Below, one piece after another: positions 25,140-31,869 of a stretch of 64,000 nt of DNA. The position numbers and the translations under genes were made by a program. Source of the DNA: a virus; IMG/VR virus record IMGVR_UViG_3300042888_001941, positions 1 through 64,000 of that record; one strand, 5' to 3'. The notes below the pieces were generated by a model. That model was not told where the DNA came from and ran no database searches. It was given only the letters and a program-made list of their open reading frames with translations. Within the stretch, counting starts at the first letter, position 1. The number at the start of each line of letters is the position of its first letter.

Positions 25140-25162
25140 GGTAGTCCTTTCGTCATTAAGTA

Positions 25163-25175
25163 AATTATATCAGGT
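25163..25175 (-). promoter_or_regulatory. Extended -10 promoter (ACCTGATATAATT)
   Basis: Followed by TACTTAATGACGAAAGGACTA. It touches the stop codon of the DUF7455-like gene and drives the four-gene unit 25139-24302. Confidence 0.85.
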
Positions 25176-25399
25176 TATGGCAGCTTTTCGTCCAGCTCCA
25201 CGAATTTTGTTGCCCATTTGGTTAGGGCTGCTTCACTTCTGTTCTTGTGATGACCGCACAGGAAGATCTCGCCATTGACGCCAATAATCTTCCACACTGC
25301 ACGAGCAACACGGCATGAGTCACATTCAACCCAGCCAGAGAAAGTTTCTTTCGCTTCTTCCTCAACGAGCTGGACTTCTTCTTCCACAATCGACTCCAT
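25175..25399 (-). CDS. DUF7455-like zinc protein
   Basis: 74 residues. After an acidic N-terminus, WVECDSCRVARAVWKIIG and then FLCGHHKNRSEAAL give the CxxC ... CGHH pattern of actinobacterial DUF7455-type proteins. A related motif occurs at 47772-47990. Probable zinc binding; role unknown. Confidence 0.65.
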   Translation of the reverse strand: MESIVEEEVQLVEEEAKETFSGWVECDSCRVARAVWKIIGVNGEIFLCGHHKNRSEAALTKWATKFVELDEKLP

Positions 25400-25435
25400 G
25401 ACTCTCCTTTGTTAGAACGAAACTATCATACTTAC

Positions 25436-25478
25436 AGAGAGAAGACCAGAGCGGGAATCCGCCCTGGCCTCTCTGCAA
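25436..25478 (-). terminator. Hairpin after the WGR-like gene
   Basis: Imperfect stem pairing CCGCCCTGGCCTCTCT with AGAGAGAAGACCAGAGCGG immediately after the WGR-like stop. The T tract is poor, so termination strength is uncertain. Confidence 0.45.
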
Positions 25479-25745
25479 TTATGCTGAGTAAGCGATTGTG
25501 TAACCTTTGTCGAGCTTTGATTGGATCTTGTCCATCGCTGCCCAGCGAGCACCTTGCTCACTTGAGAAACGCAATGTCTTGCTCTGACGGTTTGGCTTTT
25601 CTGCCATTCCCCAGACTGCGGTAAACGAGTTACCATTAACTGAAAGTTCGTAAACTTTCTTCTTTCCTAGAGCTCCGCGTGTTCCGTCGGATGCTTTTAC
25701 TAGGCACCATTTTGTCTGCACTTTGTATCCTTCCGTCGTTTTCAC
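25479..25745 (-). CDS. WGR-like domain protein
   Basis: 88 residues. KVYELSVNGNSFTAVWGMAE, then SKTLRFSSEQGARWAAMDKI and DKGYTI follow the WGR domain plan (strands, WG, helix, KGY). WGR domains are nucleic-acid-binding modules in PARPs and bacterial proteins. Here it stands alone. Ribosome site GGAAGGA. Confidence 0.6.
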   Translation of the reverse strand: MKTTEGYKVQTKWCLVKASDGTRGALGKKKVYELSVNGNSFTAVWGMAEKPNRQSKTLRFSSEQGARWAAMDKIQSKLDKGYTIAYSA

Positions 25746-25763
25746 CCTTTGTGGTGATGGGTT

Positions 25764-25776
25764 AATTATATCAGGT
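25764..25776 (-). promoter_or_regulatory. Extended -10 promoter (ACCTGATATAATT)
   Basis: TTCCTGATTT precedes it, giving two CCTGA steps. The leader continues to ACGACGGAAGGA before the WGR-like gene. Confidence 0.85.
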
Positions 25777-25810
25777 AAATCAGGAAGATAGTGCCTTACT
25801 CGCTAGTAAC

Positions 25811-26074
25811 TTATTGGTCAGACCAGAGTTCCTCGCGGAGGGCTTCCTCGTATAGATCACCGCGGTAGGAATTGGAACCGAAGGAGATGTCCTCCTCCAT
25901 GAGCTTATTCAGGGACAGGACTGCGGTATGACCCTCAGCCTCGAACATAATGACCAGCTTCATATCAGATTCGTTTGCGTCATCAACTACCGCAACCTTG
26001 AAGGGTAGCCCAGCTACTCCGTTGCGATGGTAGTCCGCATCAACTATCTGAAGTTTGTTTGGATCTAAGCTCAT
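25811..26074 (-). CDS. Conserved actinophage hypothetical protein
   Basis: 87 residues. GLPFKVAVVDDANESDMKLV is followed by an acidic C-terminal helix (LYEEALREELW). I have seen similar small proteins in mycobacteriophage-type genomes without function. It overlaps the upstream stop by 4 nt. Confidence 0.55.
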   Translation of the reverse strand: MSLDPNKLQIVDADYHRNGVAGLPFKVAVVDDANESDMKLVIMFEAEGHTAVLSLNKLMEEDISFGSNSYRGDLYEEALREELWSDQ

Positions 26075-26238
26075 TTCTTTTCTTTCCTCTCAGGTCGTCG
26101 TTCTGAAATCTCATGCGTTGCCACATCCTTTCCGTGTTTGTGAAGCCATGCCTTAGCGACGTCTTCATTCACGAACTGGCCTAGCCACTTCCCATCAGCA
26201 TCGTACACATTCACGAGTTCGTATAAAGGATTACTCAT
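26071..26238 (-). CDS. Small hypothetical protein
   Basis: 55 residues, including LYELVNVYDADGKWLGQFVN and AKAWLHKHG with a basic tail. The start overlaps the sigma-like gene's stop by 8 nt, and the stop overlaps the next start. Unknown function. Confidence 0.5.
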   Translation of the reverse strand: MSNPLYELVNVYDADGKWLGQFVNEDVAKAWLHKHGKDVATHEISERRPERKEKK

Positions 26239-26833
26239 TGGTTAGTCGATTCGCTTGCTTAATCACCGTGTAGGACTTACTTTGTCCAGGTGATTCTTTG
26301 TATCCGTATCGAACGAAACGAAACTGGATTGCTCCATGGGTGACTCCAAGAAGCTTTCCAAGCCGATAAACGCTTACTCCTTCTTCGGTGTGAGCTTTCC
26401 AGAGGAGTGCAGTGTACTCTTCAGCTTCAGCTCGTCCTTGCGAGTGGTCCCATCGAAGTTTCCGTGCGATTGGCTGTAGTTCTTTTAGTCGCGCAAGCGT
26501 CTCAGGGTTTGGATCTGTCTGCTCCGCTCCGGAGTACACCATGACTTCTTCAGTCGGTAACTCTGGGACAGGGTAACTGCCTGGAGCTTGCTGCACAAGG
26601 TACACCAACTCTGGGTTGGCTTGAGTCTCAAGTTGACGCACACGCTCACGAGTAAGTCCTAGTGAGTCTGCAACAGCCTGAAGCGTCCAGCCTTTGATAC
26701 GAAGAGCGTATATGTACGCCGCACGTAATTCTTTTTCCTTTACAGGAATGAGACCTAAGGCAGTCGTAACTACATCAGGTAGTTTGAGATGTTGGCGTTG
26801 AGTCACCAAAGCTTTCTTGTAGATTCTTTTCAT
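26231..26833 (-). CDS. Sigma-region-4-like double HTH regulator
   Basis: 200 residues. An N-terminal HTH, IKGWTLQAVADSLGLTRERV followed by RQLE, has the look of sigma-70 region 4. The C-terminal half contains LQPIARKLRWDHSQGRAE and a second HTH, VSVYRLGKLLGVTHGAIQFR, which is related to those at 15943-16431 and 46464-46931. There is no region 2, so it is not a complete sigma factor. It could reprogramme transcription from the phage promoters; untested. Confidence 0.6.
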   Translation of the reverse strand: MKRIYKKALVTQRQHLKLPDVVTTALGLIPVKEKELRAAYIYALRIKGWTLQAVADSLGLTRERVRQLETQANPELVYLVQQAPGSYPVPELPTEEVMVYSGAEQTDPNPETLARLKELQPIARKLRWDHSQGRAEAEEYTALLWKAHTEEGVSVYRLGKLLGVTHGAIQFRFVRYGYKESPGQSKSYTVIKQANRLTNE

Positions 26834-26985
26834 TAGTTATGATTCAAGAAATCTTCAACAGCCTGGTTGATAGCGTCCTTCACAGATTCGGAAAGCTTTG
26901 CTAGCTCTTCGAAAGAGAATGTTCGCTCTGACATTTCCTCGAGGTCATCTACTGAGAGACTTGCCTCGTAAACCATTTTACTCAT
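26833..26985 (-). CDS. Small acidic helical protein
   Basis: 50 residues, including YEASLSVDDLEEMSERTFSF and SVKDAINQAVEDFL. Coupled to the sigma-like gene by TAATG. It could be a small partner or inhibitor of that regulator, by position only. Confidence 0.5.
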   Translation of the reverse strand: MSKMVYEASLSVDDLEEMSERTFSFEELAKLSESVKDAINQAVEDFLNHN

Positions 26986-27011
26986 GATAGTCCTTTCGTC
27001 GTTGGTTTGTT

Positions 27012-27024
27012 AATTATATCATGT
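27012..27024 (-). promoter_or_regulatory. Extended -10 promoter (ACATGATATAATT)
   Basis: Followed by AACAAACCAACGACGAAAGGA. It overlaps the upstream gene's stop codon and drives 26985-25811, including the sigma-like regulator. Confidence 0.8.
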
Positions 27025-27326
27025 TATGCTAAAGAATGTACACGCATCTGATACTCTACAGTAGCAAGTGCGACAGTTGAGTTCCCACCGACGTTCCAGT
27101 GCATTAACTCATCTAACTCTGGAGTTCCGAGTTCGTATCGCTTCCAATCGTAGATAGTTGCAACAGTTCCGTCTTCGAATTTAAGACACCATTCAGTAGT
27201 TACCTTGTCGCCTTCACCGTAATACTCAGGTTCACCGAAGACTTCTATGAGTCTACGCAGTGTAGTCTCTGTGTATCCTTGAAGTGAGGTCCCATCAGAG
27301 ACGCTTAGATCTTTTATAAACTTCAT
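27024..27326 (-). CDS. Conserved phage protein, unknown function
   Basis: 100 residues. SDGTSLQGYTETTLRRLIEV, then DKVTTEWCLKFEDGTVATIY and WKRY, and WNVGGNSTVAL. This is a recurrent small protein of actinophages and other phages. The compact beta pattern suggests a single fold; function unassigned. Confidence 0.65.
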   Translation of the reverse strand: MKFIKDLSVSDGTSLQGYTETTLRRLIEVFGEPEYYGEGDKVTTEWCLKFEDGTVATIYDWKRYELGTPELDELMHWNVGGNSTVALATVEYQMRVHSLA

Positions 27327-27327
27327 T

Positions 27328-27507
27328 TTAGTTCTCCTCTGCTAACTTAAGTACTGCGGTAAGAGTTTCGATTGCTGACTCATAATACTCGTCTGACTCG
27401 TAGTACTCGTTGTCAGCCAACGGAGCATCATTGTTCGCATCCTCTTGCGCGATGATTAAGTTCGCGCGAAAGGCTTGGATCTTTTCTACCAATTCTTCTT
27501 TTGACAC
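27328..27507 (-). CDS. Small acidic protein (GTG start)
   Basis: 59 residues from GTG, chosen because GGAAGGA lies 6 nt upstream behind the promoter at 27537. Sequence includes EELVEKIQAFRANLIIAQED and a Tyr/Glu-rich stretch. Followed after 1 nt by the next ATG. Confidence 0.5.
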   Translation of the reverse strand: MSKEELVEKIQAFRANLIIAQEDANNDAPLADNEYYESDEYYESAIETLTAVLKLAEEN

Positions 27508-27536
27508 TTTGTATCCTTCCGTCGTTTGTCGTGGTT

Positions 27537-27549
27537 AATTATATCAGGT
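27537..27549 (-). promoter_or_regulatory. Extended -10 promoter (ACCTGATATAATT)
   Basis: Leader AACCACGACAAACGACGGAAGGA leads to the GTG start at 27507. Confidence 0.85.
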
Positions 27550-27579
27550 AAGTATGACAAGTAAGGGCGCAGTCACAAG

Positions 27580-27825
27580 TTATGCGCGATAGCCGGATTG
27601 AGTTTTTTCGAGTTTTTCGACAGGCGCGCAGTTTGTGCAGAGCATATGAGTTGGCCAGACAGAGCTTGGATATACGGCGAGCATATATTTTGTGACGTTG
27701 TTGCAGTCGCGGCAAGCGTGAGAAAAGATTTCAGAAGTTTCGATTTCGCGATTAACGCAGTAGTAGCGAGTTTCGAAAGTTGGGCTGTCGTAGAAATATG
27801 AGCCGTGACGAAGGTTTGCGGACAT
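27580..27825 (-). CDS. Small zinc-binding protein
   Basis: 81 residues. Two Cys pairs (HACRDCNNV and LCTNCAPVE) about 30 residues apart suggest a zinc ribbon. The leader (CGACTGGAGACATC) differs from the common cassette. Unknown role. Confidence 0.55.
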   Translation of the reverse strand: MSANLRHGSYFYDSPTFETRYYCVNREIETSEIFSHACRDCNNVTKYMLAVYPSSVWPTHMLCTNCAPVEKLEKTQSGYRA

Positions 27826-27866
27826 GATGTCTCCAGTCGTTATATTAACGTATTCGTTAATAAATG

Positions 27867-27879
27867 AATTATATCATGT
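27867..27879 (-). promoter_or_regulatory. Extended -10 promoter (ACATGATATAATT)
   Basis: A second TATAAT-like TTATAAAC lies just upstream. The 40-nt leader is AT-rich and contains TTAACGAATACGTTAA, an inverted repeat. Confidence 0.75.
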
Positions 27880-27893
27880 TTATAATAAAAATA

Positions 27894-28160
27894 TTACGAA
27901 AGACTCAGCTGCTGTTCTAGCTTCTGCATCTTTTCAACGACCTCAATACTCCAGTTCACGTCTGTCCCGCACTTGGGGCAGTACTCTGGCCAGAAGTCAT
28001 CTGGAGTAGACGTGTCGATGATGACGGTGGATTCGCCGCAAGTAATTTCTGCACTGTCCTTGAGGAACATCCACTGGAATCGTTGAAGGTTCGTTAAAGA
28101 ACTCCACTCAACTGCAGGGCCTTCGCACTCAAGGGTCATGAGCACTGGCAGCTTACTCAT
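27894..28160 (-). CDS. Small zinc-ribbon protein
   Basis: 88 residues. The N-terminal half is beta-rich. CPKCGTDVNW near residue 61, with an earlier Cys in EITCGES, may bind zinc. A C-terminal helix follows. Coupled to the upstream gene by ATGA. Confidence 0.5.
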   Translation of the reverse strand: MSKLPVLMTLECEGPAVEWSSLTNLQRFQWMFLKDSAEITCGESTVIIDTSTPDDFWPEYCPKCGTDVNWSIEVVEKMQKLEQQLSLS

Positions 28161-28336
28161 GAGATTTCCACATCAGGAAACCATCGGATAATTGTTTGGA
28201 GGAGGTGGTCGTAATCACCGCTTGTCATTTCCTCAGTGAAGCCCGCAATCTCGTCGTGACGACCTAGCTTCTTTAGCTCTCGCTGTCCTGCCGCAATGAT
28301 AGCAAACGCGTTGCCGTCTGAAATCTGTACTGCCAT
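28157..28336 (-). CDS. Small hypothetical protein
   Basis: 59 residues, including AFAIIAAGQRELKKLGRHDE and YDHLLQTIIRWFPDVEIS. Ribosome site GACGGAGGAT. It can be expressed from the near promoter TCTATAATTAC or from the far one behind the 28.4-kb RNA. Confidence 0.55.
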   Translation of the reverse strand: MAVQISDGNAFAIIAAGQRELKKLGRHDEIAGFTEEMTSGDYDHLLQTIIRWFPDVEIS

Positions 28337-28354
28337 GTTATCCTCCGTCGTTTG

Positions 28355-28364
28355 TAATTATAGA
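28355..28364 (-). promoter_or_regulatory. Second -10 element between RNA and gene (TCTATAATTA)
   Basis: TATAAT directly behind the closing stem of the 28.4-kb RNA, then CAAACGACGGAGGATAAC and the ATG at 28336. It lets the gene be transcribed without the RNA. Confidence 0.6.
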
Positions 28365-28438
28365 CGCGGCAGGAGCTGGGATTGTTTCGTGCCTTCTGCA
28401 GAAGGTGGTTGTTTGACCACCAGTGCTTCCCTGCCGCG
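28365..28438 (-). ncRNA. Predicted structured RNA closed by a 9-bp stem
   Basis: 74 nt. The predicted transcription start (about 28440) is 2 nt before the closing stem CGCGGCAGG / CCTGCCGCG (28438-28430 with 28373-28365). Inside are two hairpins: GGTGGT / ACCACC and CTTC-TGCA-GAAG. A 15-nt single strand completes a multi-branch junction. There is no ORF, and a separate promoter for the next gene follows at once. It is not a tRNA: no T-arm or anticodon arm. Confidence 0.6.
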
Positions 28439-28445
28439 TTGGTTT

Positions 28446-28458
28446 AATTATATCAGGT
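28446..28458 (-). promoter_or_regulatory. Extended -10 promoter (ACCTGATATAATT)
   Basis: Directly upstream of the 28.4-kb structured RNA, and touching the stop of the 28458-28646 gene. Confidence 0.85.
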
Positions 28459-28646
28459 TACTCTGTCTCGATGTACACAGTAGAGCCGTGTTTCGTGATG
28501 ATGTCCTCGAACTTGTCGCCTTCGATAGAATCAAGCTCAATGCCTTCCGGCAAGTCTGATTCCTTGAGTACGAATACGTAGTCCGCATCCGAGCCAACCC
28601 ACCAGTCACCGTTAGGTGACGCGTACCACACTCTTTCCGTAGCCAT
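28458..28646 (-). CDS. Small acidic hypothetical protein
   Basis: 62 residues from MATERVWYASPNGDWW, where GGTGGG precedes the ATG. Sequence continues VGSDADYVFVLKESDLP. Its start overlaps no gene in frame but sits 3 nt inside the end of the upstream gene. Unknown role. Confidence 0.55.
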   Translation of the reverse strand: MATERVWYASPNGDWWVGSDADYVFVLKESDLPEGIELDSIEGDKFEDIITKHGSTVYIETE

Positions 28647-28648
28647 GG

Positions 28649-28801
28649 TTAACCCACCTGGAACGCATCGCAATAGCGACATTGGTACCAGTCGCCAAGC
28701 TTTGAGTCTTCTACGTACTCGTGGATGTAGTCGTGCTGGTCATCGGTAGCGCAAAAGATATCGTCACCGCGCCGTATAAAGCTGCGTGCCTTTGTTTGCA
28801 T
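28649..28801 (-). CDS. Small protein with CxxC
   Basis: 50 residues, including RRGDDIFCATDDQHDYIHEY and WYQCRYCDAFQVG at the C-terminus. A possible small zinc-binding peptide. Its leader contains the structured element at 28825-28936 and then AACGACGAAAGGACG. Confidence 0.55.
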   Translation of the reverse strand: MQTKARSFIRRGDDIFCATDDQHDYIHEYVEDSKLGDWYQCRYCDAFQVG

Positions 28802-28824
28802 GGTCGTCCTTTCGTCGTTTAGGT

Positions 28825-28936
28825 GTTCAAGGGCCGCGGTGATACTTCGGCCAATCTTGCCAGAGGTCTCTTGCGAGACGTGGACTCGGGCGTCGCATGT
28901 TCCGCCTAGTTTAACTAGTGGCTAGCACCCTTGAAC
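28825..28936 (-). ncRNA. Predicted structured RNA or leader closed by a 9-bp stem
   Basis: 112 nt. The predicted transcription start (about 28936) coincides with the closing stem GTTCAAGGG / CCCTTGAAC (28936-28928 with 28833-28825). Internal hairpins are CTAGT / ACTAG, GTCTC / GAGAC and GGCCG / CGGCC. It resembles the 28.4-kb element in plan (promoter, perfect 9-bp closing stem, branched interior) but not in sequence. The downstream gene has no second TATAAT, so it may be a 5' leader or a processed RNA. Confidence 0.6.
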
Positions 28937-28941
28937 GAGTT

Positions 28942-28954
28942 AATTATATCAGGT
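28942..28954 (-). promoter_or_regulatory. Extended -10 promoter (ACCTGATATAATT)
   Basis: Drives the 28.9-kb structured element and genes 28801-28458; overlaps the subtilase stop region. Confidence 0.85.
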
Positions 28955-29864
28955 TGTACTGCTTTTGGACCACATCTGTGACCGAACGGTAAGCCTTGTC
29001 CAGCTTGGACTGGATGGTTGCCCATAGGGAGTCGTATGTTCCACCTTCTGAGAGGGACTGAGTCCACTTAGACGCCACCGCAACCGTTGCTGCTGATGTT
29101 CCAAGCACAAGGGTGTTTGACCCGTTGAGGAGAGTTGTGTTGTAACGCCCTAGAGCATAGAGATCTAAGTCCGCGCCACCGTTAGAGTTTGGCATGATTG
29201 GATAGACCCAACCGGTGACTGCACGAATCGTATAGCGTGTATCCGTTGCTCCTACCGTGATTGCTTCTGGTATACATGCCGGATAGTCAACCTTGGTTTG
29301 ATTGGAACGGTTGCCCGCCGCTGTGAACACACCAATGTTGCTTGCCTTAAGCTCTACAATACGAGACTGCAGTGGAGTTTCAATAGGGCATGCCGCTTCT
29401 TTGTACGCACGTCCCATAGAGATAGAGACCGCACCGACGTTTAGTCGAGCTGAGTTAGCCGCAACCCAATCAAGAGCGAGCTGCACGGCTTTAGTTGTGT
29501 ACGTATTGGCGAAGCCTTTGTCCGACTTGCCGATGATACGAATAAGCACGAACTGAGTTGAAGGGTTAACTGCACTAGCAATCGACGCCATCTGCGTGCC
29601 GTGATTAAACGTCCTGTCCTTAGCTCCGTCCGTTGCCGCTAGCGATGCTGCACCTGGGCCAGTCATTGATGCTTGCCCGTTAGGACACTTACCGAACTCG
29701 ATAAAACATGCCTCATCAATTACCTTGCCCGCAAGGAATGGAAGCTGTGTGTTAAACCCAGAGTCAATGATGACAAGAGTCTTTGGTTGTGTTGCCTGCG
29801 CTGATGGAGTCAGCCCTGCCGCAAGAGCAAGAATGATTCCGGTGATTGCTAGTTTGGTTTTCAT
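28944..29864 (-). CDS. Exported subtilisin-like serine protease
   Basis: 306 residues from MKTKLAITGIILALAAG, a clear signal peptide ending near SAQA; AAAGGACG precedes the ATG. The subtilase triad is present: Asp in VIIDSGF, His in NHGTQMAS and Ser in LGTSAATVAVA. An oxyanion Asn may lie in TAAGNRSN. There is no long propeptide, which is uncommon for this family. A secreted peptidase encoded by a phage could act on the host surface, on neighbouring cells or on virion proteins. It lies between the vWA gene and the small-gene block. Confidence 0.85.
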   Translation of the reverse strand: MKTKLAITGIILALAAGLTPSAQATQPKTLVIIDSGFNTQLPFLAGKVIDEACFIEFGKCPNGQASMTGPGAASLAATDGAKDRTFNHGTQMASIASAVNPSTQFVLIRIIGKSDKGFANTYTTKAVQLALDWVAANSARLNVGAVSISMGRAYKEAACPIETPLQSRIVELKASNIGVFTAAGNRSNQTKVDYPACIPEAITVGATDTRYTIRAVTGWVYPIMPNSNGGADLDLYALGRYNTTLLNGSNTLVLGTSAATVAVASKWTQSLSEGGTYDSLWATIQSKLDKAYRSVTDVVQKQYNLI

Positions 29865-29900
29865 GTTCGTCCTTTGTTTGTCGTTTGTCATTAAGTTAGC

Positions 29901-29942
29901 TCCGGTGCAGGTATACTTTGACGGAAGGGTTCCCGCACCGGA
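29901..29942 (-). other. Hairpin between vWA and protease genes
   Basis: TCCGGTGC / GCACCGGA 8-bp stem enclosing a 26-nt loop that itself contains GGAA-ggg-TTCC. There is no T tract after it on the minus strand. It may be a processing or attenuation site ahead of the protease message. Confidence 0.45.
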
Positions 29943-29949
29943 ATATTGT

Positions 29950-31773
29950 TTACGCCGCGTTCCTGCGACCAATCTTTGATAGAGCGTCTGCGGCTGCCTG
30001 ACCAATAGTCACTGCCGCATCTGCTGGGTCCTGAACCTTTGCAAGAACTACTGCTGATGTTCCTGAAGTGATTCTGTCTGCATAGCTACTACGCTCGTAC
30101 TTGTCGAACGGTAGCCACAGAACTGCAACACCTGCCTTGTCACATTCACGCACCCACTTTTTCGCATGGTCACGCTCTGCATCTGTGTAGCAACCATCGC
30201 TAACAACTACGAGTAGTCGTGCGCCTGAACCTGCAAGAAGATTCAACCCACCATCAAGTGCCTTGAACGCCTTGTCGAACTTTTCAGTTCCATCAGGTGC
30301 AGTGTAGACATTTACCTTATCAAGGTGCTGACCTGGCTTGAGTGTAGGGAATACATCTTCGCCATAGTAGACCATAGCAGTCTGTGCTTGAACACGTCGA
30401 CCTGCTTCTGACATTGCCCACGCAGTAACTGCCATAGGGTTCATCGCACTTGCCATAGAACCTGAGATGTCTACCATCACACCAATCTTGAGTGTTGGGT
30501 CATCTGTGTGCTTGCGCACTGTACGCTTCCATGGCTCTGCATGCATCATTGAACCTTGAGCGCGATACGCAGCTTCCTGAACTATCGCACGAGTGCGAAG
30601 ACGTCCTGGAGGAAGAATAGATGAGATCTCGTGTTCATCGCGCTCACGATACTTCGCACGCTCGAGGAGATTCGCAATCTTGACTGCTGCTGCGCGCTCT
30701 GAAGGTAGTGGGTCACGTGTCTCGGTGAGACGTGAACGACTTCCTGCAGTAACGCCCATGTCTGCGGTAGTCTTACCGAAGACATCATTGGCAACCTTCT
30801 TGTGGTCCTTCTGCTGACTTGCAGCCTTTGAGCGATTATCGACAACCTGCTGCCAATCTTCTTTCTGCTCTTGGTCCTGCACTTCATCGCCAACTGCGAT
30901 TGCAACGTTACCTGCTGCTTCATCAAGGGCTTCCTTAATGTCACCAATGATTCCATCAACGATGACAAGGATCTCTGAACCAGGTCCTCCTGGAGTTGGC
31001 TTCTCTGGTTCACCACGCTCGGTGGCGAGATCTGCAAGAAGCTTTTCCCACTCGCGAGCAAGTGCATAGAGGTTACGTGGGTCTGTGTGATTATCGTGTG
31101 CTTGGAAGCGAATCCAGATATCACGAAGACTTGCGTAGACTTCATTGCCGAGGAAGTCGATGACAATAGCTTTGATCTCTGCAACATCTGCAAAGTCAAC
31201 TGAACCTGCATCTGCGCGAGCACAAGTGAGAGCTGCGAGTCCTGCGACTGCACGAACACCATGAGCTAGGTGCTCATCTGCATGAGCATTGATGTCGTGT
31301 AGAACAATTTCCAATGCGCAAGCGCGAAGGAAGACTCGATTAGCTGGGAAGTTCACAACACCATGATGTTCGATGCGTGATTCCTCGAGAGACATAAGGG
31401 CTCTGTACTCGTTCATTGAGAGTTCTTCAAGAGCCTTCTCAAGATTGTAGCGTGAGTATCGAGCATGGAGTGCCTCATGGAAGATCGCACCTGCAGCCTT
31501 TGGCCAGTCGAAAAGTGTGTCACGTTCACGAAGGTCACCAATGATCTCTGGTGAAGCACCTGCGCCAAATGCGATGTCAACATTGACCTCTACCTCAGCC
31601 AATGGTGGATTGAAGCAGGCTGGGCTTGGTCCTCCAGCTCCGGGTCCTACGTATGCAACGATGTCTGAGCGTCCTGCCCATGTATTGACAAGGTTGCCAA
31701 TCTGTGCGCCAACGGGGAGCCACTCTTCTGGAGTACGCTCCGCACGTGTCGCGGAATGCTTAATGTGTCCCAT
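29950..31773 (-). CDS. vWA-domain protein with HExxH motif, MoxR partner
   Basis: 607 residues from MGHIKHSATRAER, behind a GGAAGGAT site. The N-terminal half contains FHEALHARYSRY, a zinc-metallopeptidase-like HExxH. A charged linker (about 290-400) follows. The C-terminal vWA domain has the MIDAS motif VMVDISGSM and later VVVSDGCYTDAE. The pairing with the upstream AAA+ ATPase matches MoxR/CobS-vWA/CobT systems, in which the ATPase remodels or inserts cofactors into a target through the vWA protein. The target here is unknown. Confidence 0.8.
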   Translation of the reverse strand: MGHIKHSATRAERTPEEWLPVGAQIGNLVNTWAGRSDIVAYVGPGAGGPSPACFNPPLAEVEVNVDIAFGAGASPEIIGDLRERDTLFDWPKAAGAIFHEALHARYSRYNLEKALEELSMNEYRALMSLEESRIEHHGVVNFPANRVFLRACALEIVLHDINAHADEHLAHGVRAVAGLAALTCARADAGSVDFADVAEIKAIVIDFLGNEVYASLRDIWIRFQAHDNHTDPRNLYALAREWEKLLADLATERGEPEKPTPGGPGSEILVIVDGIIGDIKEALDEAAGNVAIAVGDEVQDQEQKEDWQQVVDNRSKAASQQKDHKKVANDVFGKTTADMGVTAGSRSRLTETRDPLPSERAAAVKIANLLERAKYRERDEHEISSILPPGRLRTRAIVQEAAYRAQGSMMHAEPWKRTVRKHTDDPTLKIGVMVDISGSMASAMNPMAVTAWAMSEAGRRVQAQTAMVYYGEDVFPTLKPGQHLDKVNVYTAPDGTEKFDKAFKALDGGLNLLAGSGARLLVVVSDGCYTDAERDHAKKWVRECDKAGVAVLWLPFDKYERSSYADRITSGTSAVVLAKVQDPADAAVTIGQAAADALSKIGRRNAA

Positions 31774-31803
31774 GTCTATCCTTCCGTCATTGATTGATGA
31801 GTT

Positions 31804-31816
31804 AATTATATCAGGT
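31804..31816 (-). promoter_or_regulatory. Extended -10 promoter (ACCTGATATAATT)
   Basis: Gives the vWA gene a promoter of its own, with leader AACTCATCAATCAATGACGG, separate from the ATPase upstream. Confidence 0.85.
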
Positions 31817-31869
31817 GGAGAGGGGTCCCAGGCACCCACACCTAGAACCCCTCCGGCCCACAGCCAAGA

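Noticed and set aside
30582-31262. 226-residue minus-strand reading frame within the vWA gene
   Set aside because: Same-strand out-of-frame shadow of the vWA coding sequence with Gln/Leu/Ser-rich composition and no ribosome site.
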